This document shows positions 48,301-62,200 of a stretch of DNA of 64,000 nt, in pieces (the first letter of the stretch is position 1; each line of letters begins with the position of its first letter). The translations under genes and the position numbers were made by a program. The stretch is taken from assembly GCA_033675265.1 (NCBI GenBank), contig JAUJYZ010001280.1, positions 124,001-188,000 of the forward strand, written 5' to 3'. Origin of the DNA: Actinostola sp. cb2023 (lineage: Eukaryota; Cnidaria; Anthozoa; Actiniaria; Actinostolidae). A model generated the notes under the pieces. It was not told the origin of the DNA. It saw nothing but the letters and a program-made list of their open reading frames with translations, and did no database searches.

Positions 48301-49027
48301 TCCTCTCACTGACAATCTCTTAAATGGCCTCTGAGTTAAGCCAGCTGAAGTTAAACATGTATTTACACATCGAATTTTGAAGGAACATTTCACTGACAAG
48401 CTTACTTCCTGGAAACACACTTGATCGCCAAGTTTGTTTGAAGATAAAAGTAAAGGATCAGGTGACATTCAATATTGTGGCGAAAGGGAAAATCGGCTTT
48501 GATGACTGAATTTCCTTGTTTTTGACTTCAGCTGATCTTAGTCAGCTTAAATATCCACAGAGCCGATATCATTGTCTCTAGTACAAAATATCGCACATAA
48601 TCTTATCAACAATATCACCAGTGCGCAAAAATGATTCCAGATGTTTGATTCTTATATTTTGAAAAACACAACTTTTTGAATGAAACGTTCGAGCTGTTTA
48701 CGATGGAACCAGACAGTCACGTCATCCAAAAATCGTCCGATTTTATTCTCGATCGTCGAATAAATCAGGCATTCTCCTCACTGATGAACTTACCGGGTCT
48801 GTTAGCATTGCTCTGACATGTGCTACGATGGCAAGGATCGCTATGTAGGTGAAAAGAATCGCATGTAAAAGTCCAACTCCAGCGAGTGGGATTTCAGGCA
48901 GCAAGATGACAAACACCACTACAAACTCGGCGTACGCCACGAGTAAATACGTGAAGATGGCACAGCCGATCCCCACACCGTCCGACACAAACCATGAGCA
49001 TTGACAACACACTGATGTTGATCTCAT
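37613..49027 (-). CDS. ZDHHC3: DHHC palmitoyltransferase, ZDHHC3/7 (GODZ) type, complete
   Basis: Nine exons on minus: 48794-49027, 46011-46135, 45617-45637, 45261-45284, 44851-44902, 42583-42664, 40915-41045, 38723-38769, 37613-37721. They sum to 825 bp (274 residues plus stop), with AG/GT borders and matching phases throughout. Order: cytosolic N-terminus with a CC pair, membrane segments at ~19-43 and ~47-70, LTDPG motif (74-79), cysteine-rich domain (C-x2-C with E-C then RAHHC, then STCQRCI), DHHC at 130-133 followed by PWINNCVGE, membrane segments at ~147-170 and ~186-212, DETGIESLKNEK after the last one, and C-terminus FYEV, possibly a PDZ ligand. It transfers palmitate from acyl-CoA to cysteines of membrane proteins, usually in the Golgi; C133 carries the acyl intermediate. 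Human ZDHHC3/7 are ~300 residues. It cannot be split between ZDHHC3 and ZDHHC7; the DETGIE motif favours ZDHHC3. Confidence 0.95.
38107..38133. repeat. 27-base G run in the last ZDHHC intron
   Basis: Uninterrupted G27 on plus (C27 in the transcript). Nearby at 38336-38353 is a short (CAATA)n run. Confidence 0.9.
38865..40724. mobile_element. 1.86-kb palindromic TTAA element in a ZDHHC intron
   Basis: TTAAGAGAGGATGTCAGTAA at the left is inverted at the right as TTACTGACATCCTCTCTTAA. The arms match at high identity for roughly 700 bp or more, leaving a short central region around 39650-39950. TTAA at both limits (38865-38868, 40721-40724) fits a TTAA target duplication. No transposase. The element separates ZDHHC exons 7 and 8. 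Confidence 0.82.
41688..42521. mobile_element. 834-bp element with ~110-bp inverted repeats and 10-bp duplication
   Basis: Ends TAGTCCAGTCCCGGACTC and GAGTCCGGGACTGGACTA, with arms pairing for about 110 bp to CAGCTTAGCAGCC. GGTGTTACAT is repeated directly at 41678-41687 and 42522-42531. Mutator-like elements make 9-10 bp duplications. The right end is only 61 bp from the donor of ZDHHC exon 6. Confidence 0.85.
42694..42909. mobile_element. TA-flanked MITE (216 bp) beside ZDHHC exon 6
   Basis: (C/T)AGTGAGGACACACTAAC at the left is inverted as GTTAGTGTGTCCTCACTG at the right. Inner arms match through ACTTGAGCAAAACTGACCAA. TA lies outside both ends. It lies 30 bp upstream of the exon 6 acceptor. 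Confidence 0.8.
42970..44606. repeat. 18-bp polypurine-skewed array in a ZDHHC intron
   Basis: About 90 copies of GAGGAGGGGTGCTTCTTG or its TTATTT variant. A block around 43861-44180 recurs exactly 360 bp later (20 units), showing higher-order duplication. Because 18 is divisible by three, frames of up to 440 codons (EEGCFL or RSTPPP repeats) stay open on both strands. They are intronic or antisense and not called. Confidence 0.93.
45333..45382. repeat. (AAT)n microsatellite
   Basis: About 16 uninterrupted AAT/TAA units, 50 bp upstream (in transcript sense) of the DHHC micro-exon 45261-45284 acceptor. Confidence 0.93.
45789..46037 (-). repeat. 36-bp minisatellite duplicating a ZDHHC exon end and its splice donor
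   Basis: Seven units of about 36 bp (one is 38 bp). In transcript sense each reads AAACTAGATAGAGCACACCA then CTGCAG|GTACATGTAT. The first unit is the real 3' end of exon 46011-46135, encoding KLDRAHHC; the others lie in the intron and repeat the same coding and donor sequence. Confidence 0.93.
46201..46404. mobile_element. MITE with GGTAGCAAAGGGG ends
   Basis: The 13-bp ends GGTAGCAAAGGGG and CCCCTTTGCTACC are perfect inverted repeats. Inside, CACGCTTCACGTGCCATTTT is loosely inverted or repeated as CACGATTCACGCGCCATTTT. A related GGGTAGCAAAGGGGGGTT string occurs at about 13590. The element lies in ZDHHC intron 1. Confidence 0.65.
46405..48793 (-). other. ZDHHC intron 1, remainder
   Basis: AT-rich intronic sequence with a purine-rich tract at about 47390-47450. 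No other exon, element or RNA gene was recognised. Confidence 0.5.
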
Positions 49028-49302
49028 TTTCGATTGATAAACCAAAGCTCCTTCCCTTCCAAGCTACGCCATGTTTGGGATCAGGACTTCGAACAAGCAC
49101 AAGGCACCGGTAGTACTCGTAACGATATCGGGAGACATTCGGAGAAACACGAGCACTTCACGAGCGTTCGGCGAAAACATCTCGGACTTCTTTCATCCGG
49201 GACATTTGAGCCCCGCTGCCAAGGCAACGTGAATTTATTTATTTCCCTCTGCTTTTTTTGTTATAAATTTTCGGTGATTTCTTGGTGTTTTTCCATTGTA
49301 AA
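49028..49302. promoter_or_regulatory. Divergent promoter between ZDHHC and RSPH10B, with X-box-like site
   Basis: Only 275 bp separates the two start codons, which face away from each other. GCTGCCAAGGCAAC at 49215-49228 closely matches the RFX X-box (GTTGCC-N2-GGCAAC), 75 bp before the RSPH10B ATG. RFX factors are known to drive motile-cilium genes in animals. No TATA box was seen. Confidence 0.7.
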
Positions 49303-52300
49303 ATGCCTGAACCCGTGATTGGAGTTCAAGAGGAGGGCGGGAATGATAATCAAGGTGCAAACAAGGGGAATAAAGATGGAGAAGACGCGGAAAAAGAGAG
49401 CGAAAATGAAGTTGCAGACACCAAGACAGCAGCAGTTCACGACGCCATGCGAAATGAACCGATACTGACGAATCTGATCATAGAAAGCTACGAGGGAGAG
49501 AAAGACGACAGAGGTTTCTTTCACGGTGTAGGAACGGCATATTTTCGAGGCGGGCACGTTTATACTGGATCGTTTGTAAATGGCAAGATGGATGGCACTG
49601 GCAAGTACGTCTGGGCCAGTGGGATCATGTATGAGGGTGACTTCAAAGAGAACAAGATTGAAGGAAAGGGCCTTTATACATGGTCAGATGGTAGTACCTA
49701 CGAGGGAGAGGTCCTAAATGGGTTCAGACATGGCCAGGGAACTTATTCTTGTGGGTGTCTACCAAGTGTTTATATTGGGGAATGGAAGCGTGGGAAAAGG
49801 CATGGGCGTGGGGTGCTGAAATATGACGAAGAGGGGAGGTCAGAGTACGATGGCCATTGGCTCAAGAACGCCAGGCATGGTCATGGCGTGCGACGGTATG
49901 CATCGGGAAATGCATATGAAGGAGACTGGAAGAACAATCTGCGGCATGGTGACGGCATTATGCATTGGTGCAATGGGGAACAAGTCCAGAAGTACAATGG
50001 TCAGTGGGAGGGAGGTATCCAACATGGCTATGGTGAACACTCGTGGTACTTAAAGCGCATTCACGGCTCACAATATCCATTACGAAACCATTATGTAGGA
50101 GAGTGGTGTAATGGGCTGCGTCACGGTTATGGCACGTTTACCTATGCATCTGGTGCCAAGTATATCGGTGAATGGTTGACGAACATGAAACATGGCAAAG
50201 GGAAGTACGCATTCCAAAATGGACATGTATTTGACGGCAAGTGTATTTATGCTCATACAAGACTATAGCTGTGTGTTTTCTGCAATGCAGTTCTAATATT
50301 AATGCATAATGTTATTAATATGTAGACTTTATAATGCTTCTTCTACGTAGGTTTGTAGAATTTTTAAGAAGCATTATGAATTATAATTTAATGATATATG
50401 TATATATTGAATAATTTTATTATTCCACCCGGTGTGTCTTTTCACCACATTTAAATGTCAAGAGAACATGCAAAACATGCCAGGGTATTACAAAGTACAG
50501 TAAAGTCATTCTCAGACATTCTCAGTGACTCTGTTTTCTATAGCATGAAGCAACTTAGTCACAGTAGATTACTCTAACAATTTGCTGGTACCAAGTGAGC
50601 CATTGTGAAAGTATACATATTTTTGTATATTACATGTATATATATATATATATATATTTCTTTTCTTTTTGAGTTTTGTTAGGGCGACAAGTTTATCAGT
50701 TTACTTTTATACTGTCACGTGTCACCCTCTTTAAATAAAGTCTTGCTATTACTACTAAAGTGTACTAGTAGGTAGTGGAAAACATGGCTGGAATGGAACA
50801 GATTGAGATGCTTAAATGTACAGATATGTAAGTACATGTATATAATCCTCAAACTAAATTTACGTCGATTCTTTTATGCAGGCACCTTTGAACAGGACCA
50901 TATGTTGGAATACCCAGAATTCAACCCCTCCGGCATGACAACACCAGATATCATTAATTCAGGAATTCCTGTGCGTCCTGCGACACCTGTCAGGGCTGCC
51001 ACGCCTTTTCTACCTATGGACTCTTCAGCCAGTTCTCTTGGTATTCACAACCCTCTCAGTATCAGAATCGACCACCTCCTTGACGATCTTGAGATGAACC
51101 TTGACGAACGTCAGGAAGAGTTGCAGAATGTCACACATGTTATACTCAGGCATGTGAGCAAGCTGAAGCAAATTTATTGTTTCTATAGTGGTCTGGGACA
51201 ACTGTTGTCTACTGATAACACATTTGCTTTAACGAGAATGCAGTTTTGGAGGTTCTTGAAGGACTGCCAGATGCACTATCATGGGGTGACGCTAGTGGAG
51301 ATGGATCGCTTTATTGACCCCTATGGAAGGTCTACAGACATACACGAACCGTACCACAAAGTGTTATCACGAGACTTCATCAACGCCATCATCATTATTG
51401 CCTTCAACATCTTCCACAACCAGTTCCACAACAAAGGATTGATTTTTGCCGAATGCACTTCAAAGCTCATCTCGGACAACATACTTCCCAATGCCTGCGA
51501 CATACAAGGGGTTTTATTTACGGAGGCCACAAGAGCAGACGAAGCAAGCAAGTACGTACAGAAATCCTGGGACATATTCATTGGCAAATGCCATCCCTCG
51601 CCATGCTCTCCTCATGAACCGACGTTCAAGGCCAGAGAGTTTCTATACATGCTGAATGAATTTAAACTTCTGAATGACATCCTAACTCCTAAAGATGTGA
51701 TACAGATACTGTCACGAGATTCTCCACATCTTGCCCAAGAAGACTTCTGTAACCTCGAGTTGGAGATGACCTTCCTGGAATTCTTTGAAGGTCTTATAGA
51801 TTGCGCAGGTGTGTACGTGACAGACACAATGATTATTGGCACACAGAGCGGCAAGATCAGTCCAGAACAATCAATAAGATCAAGGAGTGTAGAATGTTTG
51901 ACCTCAATGACTTCTAAACCAGAAGAATCTCCTGTTGAAGGTATGGCATCCATTTCAAGCGAATTACAGCATAGACTGATTCCATAAGTTGGTCTGTTCG
52001 CTCTTTGTCAAATCTGAGCGACCACTAGGGTAAAGGAGTGAAAACATAACTTATGGAATAAAAGTGACTTATAGGACACTGGTAACTACTGGTTTTATGT
52101 TTTGCAAGGAATTGTGGGATTGCTTTACGGTATGCTTTATTTTCACTGTGACGGCAAGTTTGAATATTCATATCAATGGTTGAAGTGATTTTGGCACACA
52201 ACAATTATTATGTTTGGCCATGTTGTACAGTAAGTAAGACAATAAATAATAGCTTCCCCTAAAACAGTTCCATAATTCTCCACGCAACGTACCAGTTCTC

Positions 52301-52491
52301 TGTGCAACCAAAGGCTAATACAATTAAGCCCTCCTTTGACTAATGTTTATTGTATAATTATGTAGATGGTGACAATGCCGAGGGTTCTCCCAATGCAAGC
52401 CCAGTTGGTTCTTCTGCTGACAGATCACAACATGGAACAATAGAATCAACAGAATCACACACCAAAACACGTGAAAGTCACACAAAAGAAG
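49303..52491 (+). CDS. RSPH10B: Radial spoke head protein 10 homologue B, first three exons (3' end beyond window)
   Basis: Exons 49303-50236, 50882-51940, 52366-52491 join in phase to about 706 residues. An acidic N-terminus leads to the family signature LTNLIIESYEGEK. Nine to ten MORN repeats follow (residues ~75-312; YEGDF, YEGEV, YIGEW and YVGEW, each followed by an HG-G core), including the conserved WYLKRIHGSQYPLRN. Exon 2 encodes the central domain: LGQLLSTDNTFALTRMQFW, FLKDCQMHYHG, CHPSPCSPHEPTFKAREFLY and LEFFEGLIDCA. Exon 3 is Ser/Thr/His-rich. The C-terminal basic helical region of vertebrate RSPH10B (~870 residues) is missing, presumably past the satellite. The protein belongs to the radial spokes of motile 9+2 axonemes. 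Intron 1 appears to use a GC donor (G|GCAAGT) and contains a (TA)n run near 50635-50658. Confidence 0.95.
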
Positions 52492-52661
52492 GTTTGTACT
52501 TGTTCATCTTACTGAATAATTATTGACCAATCTTAAAAATACTTCAAATTCTGCTCTATTAGCCTCGCATTCAGTAGTAGCTTGTTTTGTTATTCTAATT
52601 TCTTGGAAGTGAGGCTAACCTGAATTTCAAGTAATTTTAAGATGGGTCAATAAAGTCTCCT

Positions 52662-52758
52662 TAATAGCTGATATCGAAGTTACACTCCAATGACTCTGAA
52701 CAACGGTTTCAAGTCGAGGCTATCAGTCTTTGGAGTGTAACTTCGATATCAGCTATTA
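52662..52758. repeat. Short foldback repeat in RSPH10B intron 3
   Basis: TAATAGCTGATATCGAAGTT (52662 on) is inverted as AACTTCGATATCAGCTATTA ending at 52758. The perfect arms are 29 bp. Confidence 0.75.
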
Positions 52759-52828
52759 GCAGCCATTTCCTTTGTTGTTATGCAATGGTTACTTTCCTTT
52801 GGGGTAGAGGAGACAGCTGCGAAGGACA

Positions 52829-53493
52829 TTAAGGACGTTCGCGGGCAAAAAAACTAAACATGTTTTTTCCCTGAAACTTCGTATGGTGAAATAAGATCAT
52901 TATAGAAGCTAAATGAGCAAATAAAAAATGGGGGTCACCGACTTCGCTATGGAGCCAGATTTCTTCAAAGTATACCCTTTTTCTGATCGAAATTACGTGC
53001 GTTAAATCCACGGAAAGTCGAGAATGACAGGTATTTTTTTATAGAAAAACTATACGGATTGCTAAAATTTTCCTCAAATGGCTATCTAAGAGTTTATAGA
53101 ATAAGATTATGTACAAAGATTTGTGAATATATAGAAACAACCTGTAGTTTTTGGCTCATATGTACAGTCACCACGTAGCCATCGACGACTCTTTCGCGTG
53201 AAGGTAGGTTGAAGTTTTCATCTAAATTCGTGTTTTTATCAAAATCTAAACATGATTTTTTTCTTTAAATTTGGTACATGGGGAGCTTTTATGATTCTTT
53301 GTAAAATCACAAAATAAAAAATGGGGGTCACCGGTATCATTCTCGAGATATTAGCCGATGAAAATCGTCTACGTAACATGCGTGATTGGCTGCCATCTTG
53401 GACGTGAGGAAAGAGGACTGGACCGAGATGATTCGAACCTTGATTTTATGCGCAGAAAAGATGCGTGTGAACAATGCGCGCGAACGTCCTTAA
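52829..53493. mobile_element. 665-bp TTAA-flanked element in RSPH10B intron 3
   Basis: TTAAGGACGTTCGCG at the left is inverted as CGCGAACGTCCTTAA at the right. Inside, AATGGGGGTCACCG occurs twice in direct orientation (about 52928 and 53322), each after an AAATAAAA string. No transposase frame. Confidence 0.75.
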
Positions 53494-53589
53494 CAGCAAT
53501 ATGCAGACCAACAATATTATTTTGCCTGCCCAAATTAATGGTGTTTTATCACAATCATTGCCAATTGCCACCATCATCACCACCACCTT

Positions 53590-56233
53590 CAGTTACATGT
53601 ATCATCATCATCAACATCAGTGTCATCACCACCCCATCATCATCTCCTACACCACCCCCCATCATCTCCTACTACCATCAGTTACATGTATCATCATCAT
53701 CAACATCAGTGTCATCACCACCCCATCATTATCTCCTACACCACCCCCCATCATCTCCTACTACCATCAGTTACATGTATCATCATCATCAACATCAGTG
53801 TCGTCACCACCCCATCATCATCTCCTACACAACCCCCATCATCTCCAACTACCATCAGTTACATGTATCATCATCATCAGTGTCATCACCACCCCACCAT
53901 CATCATCTCCTACACCACCCCCCATCATCTCTCCTACCATCAGTTACATGTTACATGTATCATCATCATCAACATCAGTGTCATCCTACACCACCCCCCA
54001 TCATCTCCTACTACCATCAGTTACATGTATCATCATCATCATCATCATCACATCAGTGTCATCACCACCCCCCCATCATCATCATCTCCTACACCCCCCC
54101 CATCATCTCCTACTACCATCAGTTACATGTATCATCATCATCAACATCAGTGTCATCACCACCACCCCATCATCATCTCCTACACCACCCCCATCATCTC
54201 CTACTACCATCAGTTACATGTATCATCATCATCAACATCAGTGTCATCACCACCCCATCATCATCTCCTACTACACCACCCCCCATCATCTCCTACTACC
54301 ATCAGTTACATGTATCATCATCATCAACATCAGTGTCATCACCACCCCATCATCATCTCCTACACCACCCCCCCCATCATCTCTACTACTACCATCAGTT
54401 ACATGTATCATCATCATCAACATCAGTGTCATCACCACCCCATCATCATCTCCTACACCACCCCCCCCATCATCTCCTACTACCATCAGTTACATGTATC
54501 ATCATCATCAACATCAGTGTCATCACCACCCCCCATCATCATCTCCTACACCACCCCCCATCATCTCCTACTACCATCAGTTACATGTATCATCATCATC
54601 AGTGTCATCACCACCCCATCATCATCTCCTACACCACCCCCCATCATCTCCTACTACCATCAGTTACATGTATCATCATCATCAACATCAGTCATCACCC
54701 CCATCATCATCATCTCCTACACCACCCCCCATCATCTCCTACTACCATCAGTTACATGTATCATCATCATCATCACCACCCCATCATCATGTCATCACCA
54801 CCCCATCATCATCTCCTACACCACCCCCCCATCATCTCCTACTACCATCAGTTACATGTATCATCATCATCATCATCATCATCAGTCATCACCACCCCAT
54901 CATCATCTCCTACACCACCCCCCCATCATCTCCTACTACCATCAGTTACATGTCATCATCATCATCATCAGTCATCACCCCCATGTCATCACCACCCCAT
55001 CATCATCTCCTACACCACCCCCATCATCATCTCCTACTACCATCAGTTACATGTCATCATCATCATCAGTCATCAGTCATCACCACATCCCCCCCATCAT
55101 CATCTCCTACACCACCCCCCATCATCTCCTACTACCATCAGTTACATGTATCATCATCATCAGTGTCATCACCACCCCATCATCATCTCCTACACCACCC
55201 CCCATCATCTCCTACTACCATCAGTTACATGTATCATCATCATCAACATCAGTCATCACCACCCCATCATCATCTCCTACACCACCCCCCCCCCCCCCCC
55301 CATCATCTCCTACTACCATCATCATGTTACATGTATCATCATCATCAACATCAGTGTCATCACCACCCCATCATCATCTCCTACACCACCCCCCATCATC
55401 TCCTACTACCATCAGTTACATGTATCATCATCATCAACATCAGTGTCATCACCACCCCATCATCATCTCCTACACCACCCCCCATCATCTCCTACTACCA
55501 TCAGTTACATGTATCATCATCATCAACATCAGTCATCACCACCCCATCATCATCTCCTACACCACCCCCCATCATCTCCTACTACCATCAGTTACATGTA
55601 TCATCAACATCATCATCACCACCCCATCATCTCATCACCACCCCATCATCATCTCCTACACAACATCAGTCATCCCCCCCACCCCCACCCCCCATCATCT
55701 CCTACTACCATCAGTTACATGTATCATCATATCAAACATCAGTGTCATCACCACCCCCCATCATCATCTCCTACACCATCATCTCCCCCCCCCCCCATCA
55801 TCTCCTACTACCATCAGTTACATGTATCATCATCATCATCATCATCATCACCCCATCATCATCACCACCCCCCATACCATCATCATCTCCTACACCACCC
55901 CCCATCATCTCCTACTACCATCAGTTACATGTATACTATCATCAGTTACATGTATCATCATCACATCAGTGTCATCACCACCCCATCATCATCTCCTACA
56001 CCACCCCCCATCATCTCCTACTACCATCAGTTACATGTATATCATCATCATCAACATCAGTGTCATCACCACCCCATCATCATCTCCTACACCACCCCCC
56101 CATCATCTCCTACTACCATCAGTTACATGTATCATCATCATCAACATCAGTCATCACCACCCCATCATCATCTCCTACACCCCCCCCATCATCATCCTAC
56201 TACCATCAGTTACATCTATCATCATCATCATCA

Positions 56234-56265
<32 letters not shown>

Positions 56266-59200
56266 CCACCCCATCATCATCTCCTACACCCCCCCATCAT
56301 CTCCTACTACCATCAGTTACATGTATCATCATCATCAACATCAGTGTCATCACCACCCCATCATCATCTCCTACACCACCCCCCATCATCTCCTACTACC
56401 ATCAGTTACATGTATCATCATCATCAACATCAGTCATCACCACCCCCCCATCATCATCTCCTACACCACCCCCCATCATCTCCTACTACCATCAGTTACA
56501 TGTATGTATCATCATCATCAACATCAGTGTCATCACCACCCCATCATCATCTCCTACACCCCCCCCCATCATCTCCTACTACCATCAGTTACATGTATCA
56601 TCATCATCAACATCAGTGTCATCACCACCCCATCATCATCATCTCCTACACCACCCCCCCCATCATCTCCTACTACCATCAGTTTACATGTATCATCATC
56701 ATCAACATCAGTGTCATCACCACCCCATCATCATCTCCTACACCACCCCCATCATCTCCTACTACCATCAGTTACATGTATCATCATCATCAACATCAGT
56801 GTCATCACCACCCCATCATCATCTCCTACACCACCCCCCATCATCTCCTACTACCATCAGTTACATGTATCATCATCATCAACATCAGTGTCATCACCAC
56901 CCCATCATCATCTCCTACACACACCCCCCATCATCTCCTACTACCATCAGTTACATGTATCATCATCATCATCAGTGTCATCACCACCCCATCATCATCT
57001 CCTACACCACCCCCCCATCATCTCCTACTACCATCAGTTACATGTATCATCATCATCAACATCAGTGTCATCACCACCCCATCATCATCTCCTACACCAC
57101 CCCCCCATCATCTCCTACTACCATCAGTTACATGTATCATCATCATCAACATCAGTGTCATCACCACCCCATCATCATCTCCTACACCACCCCCCATCAT
57201 CTCCTACTACCATCAGTTACATGTATCATCATCATCAACATCAGTGTCATCACCACCCCATCTCTCCTCATCTCCTACACACCCCCCATCATCATCCCCC
57301 ATCATCTCCTACTACCATCAGTTACATGTATCATCATCATCAACATCAGTGTCATCACCACCCCATCATCATCTCCTACACCACCCCCCATCATCTCCTA
57401 CTACCATCAGTTACATGTATCATCATCATCATCATCATCAGTCATCACCACCCCATCATCATCTCCTACACCACCCCCCATCATCTCCTACTACCATCAG
57501 TTACATGTATCATCATCATCAACATCAGTGTCATCACCACCCCATCATCATCTCCTACACCACCCCCCATCATCTCCTACTACCATCAGTTACATGTATC
57601 ATCATCAACATCAGTGTCAGTCATCTCCTCACCCCCATCATCTCCCATCATCTCCTACACCACCCCATCATCATCTCCTACACCACCCCCCATCATCTCC
57701 TACTACCATCAGTTACATGTATCATCATCATCATCATCAGTGTCATCACCACCCCATCATCATCTCCTACACCACCCCCCATCATCTCCTACTACCACCA
57801 TCAGTTACATGTATCATCATCATCAGTGTCATCACCACCCCATCATCATCTCCTACACACCCCCCCATCATCTCCTACTACCATCAGTTACATGTATCAT
57901 CATCATCAACATCAGTGTCATCACCACCCCATCATCATCTCCTACACCACCCCCCATCATCTCCTACTACCATCAGTTACATGTATCATCATCATCATCA
58001 GTGTCATCACCACCCCATCATCATCTCCTACACCACCCCCCCATCATCTCCTACTACCATCAGTTACATGTATCATCATCATCAACATCAGTGTCATCAC
58101 CACCCCATCATCATCTCCTACACCACCCCCCATCATCTCCTACTACCATCAGTTACATGTATCATCATCATCAGTGTCATCACCACCCCATCATCATCTC
58201 CTACACCACCCCCCATCTCCTACTACCATCATCCCATGTATCATCTACCATCAGTTACATGTATCATCATCATCAACATCAGTGTCATCACCACCCCATC
58301 ATCATCTCCTACACCACCCCCCATCATCTCCTACTACCATCAGTTACATGTATCATCATCATCAACATCAGTGTCATCACCACCCCATCATCATCTCCTA
58401 CACCACCCCCCATCATCTCCTACTACCATCAGTTACATTACATGTATCATCATCATCATCAGTGTCATCACCACCCCATCATCATCTCCTACACCACCCC
58501 CCATCATCTCCTACTACCATCAGTTACATGTATCATCATCATCATCAACATCAGTCATCACCACCCCATCATCATCTCCTACACCACCCCCCATCATCTC
58601 CTACTACCATCAGTTACATGTATCATCATCATCATCATCATCAGTCATCATCTACACCACCCCATCATCATCTCCTACACCACCCCCCATCATCTCCTAC
58701 TACCATCAGTTACATGTATATCATCATCATCAACATCAGTGTCATCACCCACCCCATCATCATCTCCTACTACACCCCCCATCATCTCCTACTACCATCA
58801 GTTACATGTATCATCATCATCAACATCAGTGTCATCACCACCCCATCATCATCTCCTACACCACCCCCCATCATCTCCTACTACCATCAGTTACATGTAT
58901 CATCATCATCAACATCAGTGTCATCACCACCCCATCATCATCATCTCCTACACCACCCCCCATCATCTCCTACTACCATCAGTTACATGTATCATCATCA
59001 TCAACATCAACATCAGTGTCATCACCATCAGTGTCCATCATCATCTCCTACACCACCCCCCATCATCTCCTACTACCATCAGTTACATGTATCATCATCA
59101 TCAACATCAGTGTCATCACCACCCCATCATCATCTCCTACACCACCCCCCATCATCTCCCTACATCTCCACTACCATCAGTTACATGTATCATCATCATC

Positions 59201-62200
59201 ATCAACATCAGTCATCACCACCCCATCATCATCTCCTACACCACCCCCCCCATCATCTCCTACTACCATCAGTTACATGTATCATCATCATCATCAACAT
59301 CGTGTGTCATCACCACCCCATCATCATCTCCTACACCCCCCCCCCATCATCTCCTACTACCATCAGTTACATGTATCATCATCATCAACATCAGTGTCAT
59401 CACCACCCCATCATCATCTCCTACACCACCCCCCATCATCTCCTACTACCATCAGTTACATGTATCATCATCATCAACATCAGTGTCATCACCACCCCAT
59501 CATCATCTCCTACACCACCCCCCATCATCTCCTACTACCATCAGTTACATGTATCATCATCATCATCATCATCATCAGTGTCATCACCACCCCATCATCA
59601 TCTCCACACCACTACCCCCCCATCATCTCCTACTACCATCAGTTACATGTATCATCATCATCATCATCAGTGTCATCACCATCAGTTACCCATCATCTCC
59701 TACATCCACCCCCCCATCATCTCCTACTACCATCAGTTACATGTATCATCATCATCATCATCAGTCATCACCACCCCATCATCATCTCCTACACCACCCC
59801 CCATCATCTCCTACTACCATCAGTTACATGTATCATATCATCATCATCATCATCCACCCCATCATCATCATACTACCATCACATGTATCATCCATCAACA
59901 TCAGTCATCACCATCATCATCATCTCCTACACCACCCCCCATCATCTCCTACTACCATCAGTTACATGTATCATCATCATCAACATCAGTGTCATCACCA
60001 CCCCATCATCATCTCCTACACCACCCCCCATCATCTCCTACTACCATCAGTTACATGTCATCATCATCATCAGTCATCATGTCATCATCACCTACATCAT
60101 CATCTCCTCCACCACCCCCATCATCATCATCACCTACACCACCCCCCATCATCTCCTACTACCCCCCATCATCTCCTTACATCAGTTACATGTATCATCA
60201 TCATCATCATCAGTGTCATCATCACCACCCCATCATCATCTCCTACACCACCCCCCATCATCTCCTACTACCATCAGTTACATGTATCATCATCATCAAC
60301 ATCAGTCATCACCACCCCCATCATCATCTCCTACACCACCCCCCATCATCTCCTACTACCATCAGTTACATGTATCATCATCATCAACATCAGTCATCAC
60401 CACCCCATCATCATCTCCTACACCACCCCCCCCCATCATCTCCTACTACCATCAGTTACATGTATCATCATCATCAACATCAGTGTCATCACCACCCCAT
60501 CATCATCTCCTACACCACCCCCCATCATCTCCAACTACCATCAGTTACATGTATCATCATCATCATCATCATCACCACCCCATCATCATCTCCTACACCA
60601 CCCCCCATCATCTCCTACTACCATCAGTTACATGTATCATCATCATCAGTGTCATCACCACCCCATCATCATCTCCTACACCACCCCCCATCATCTCCTA
60701 CACCACCCCCCATCATCTCCTACTACCATCAGTTACATGTATCATCATCATCAACATCAGTGTCATCACCACCCCATCATCATCTCCTACACCACCCCCC
60801 ATCATCTCCTACTACCATCAGTTACATGTATCATCATCATCATCAGTGTCATCACCACCCCATCATCATCACACCCCCATCATCATCTCCTACACCACCC
60901 CCCATCATCTCCACACACCACCCCCATCAGTTACATCTCCTACACCATCAGTTACATCATCATCATCATCATCAACACATCAGTCATCATCACATGTCAT
61001 CACCCCATCATCATCTCCTACACCACCCCCCATCATCTCCTACTACCATCAGTTACATGTATCATCATCATCATCATCAGTGTCATCACCACCCCATCAT
61101 CATCTCCTACACCACCCCCCATCATCTCTCCTACTACCATCAGTTACATGTATCATCATCATCAACATCAGTGTCATCACCACCCCATCATCATCTCCTA
61201 CACCACCCCCCATCATCTCCTACTACCATCAGTTACATGTATCATCATCATCAACATCAGTGTCATCACCACCCCATCATCATCTCCTACACCACCCCCC
61301 ATCATCTCCTACTACCATCAGTTACATGTATCATCATCATCATCAGTCATCACCACCCCATCATCATCTCCTACACCACCCCCCATCATCTCATCTACTA
61401 CCATCAGTTACATGTATCATCATCATCATGTCATCATCATCATCAACATCAGTCATCACCACCCCATCATCATCTCCTACACACCCCCCATCATCTCCTA
61501 CTACCATCAGTTACATGTATCATCATCATCATCAACATCAGTCATCACCACCCCATCATCATCTCCTACACCACCCCCCATCATCTCCAACTACCATCAG
61601 TTACATGTATCATCATCATCAACATCAGTGTCATCACCACCCCATCATCATCTCCTACACCACCCCCCATCATCTCCTACTACCATCAGTTACATGTCAT
61701 CATCATCATCAACATCAGTGTCATCACCACCCCATCATCATCTCCTACACCACCCCCCATCATCTCCTACTACCATCAGTTACATGTATCATCATCATCA
61801 TCATCACATGTCATCACCACCCCATCATCATCTCCTACACCCCCATCATCTCCTACACCACCCCCCCCCATCATCTCCTACTACCATCAGTTACATGTAT
61901 CATCATCATCAGTGTCATCAACATCAGTGTCATCACCACCCCATCATCATCTCCTACACCACCCCCCATCATCTCCAACTACCATCAGTTACATGTATCA
62001 TCATCATCATCATCAGTGTCATCACCACCCCATCATCATCTCCTACACCACCCCCCATCATCTCCTACTACCATCAGTTACATGTATCATCATCATCATC
62101 ATCACATCAGTCATCACCACCCCATCATCATCTCCTACACCACCCCCCATCATCTCCTACTACCATCAGTTACATGTATCATCATCATCATCATCAGTCA

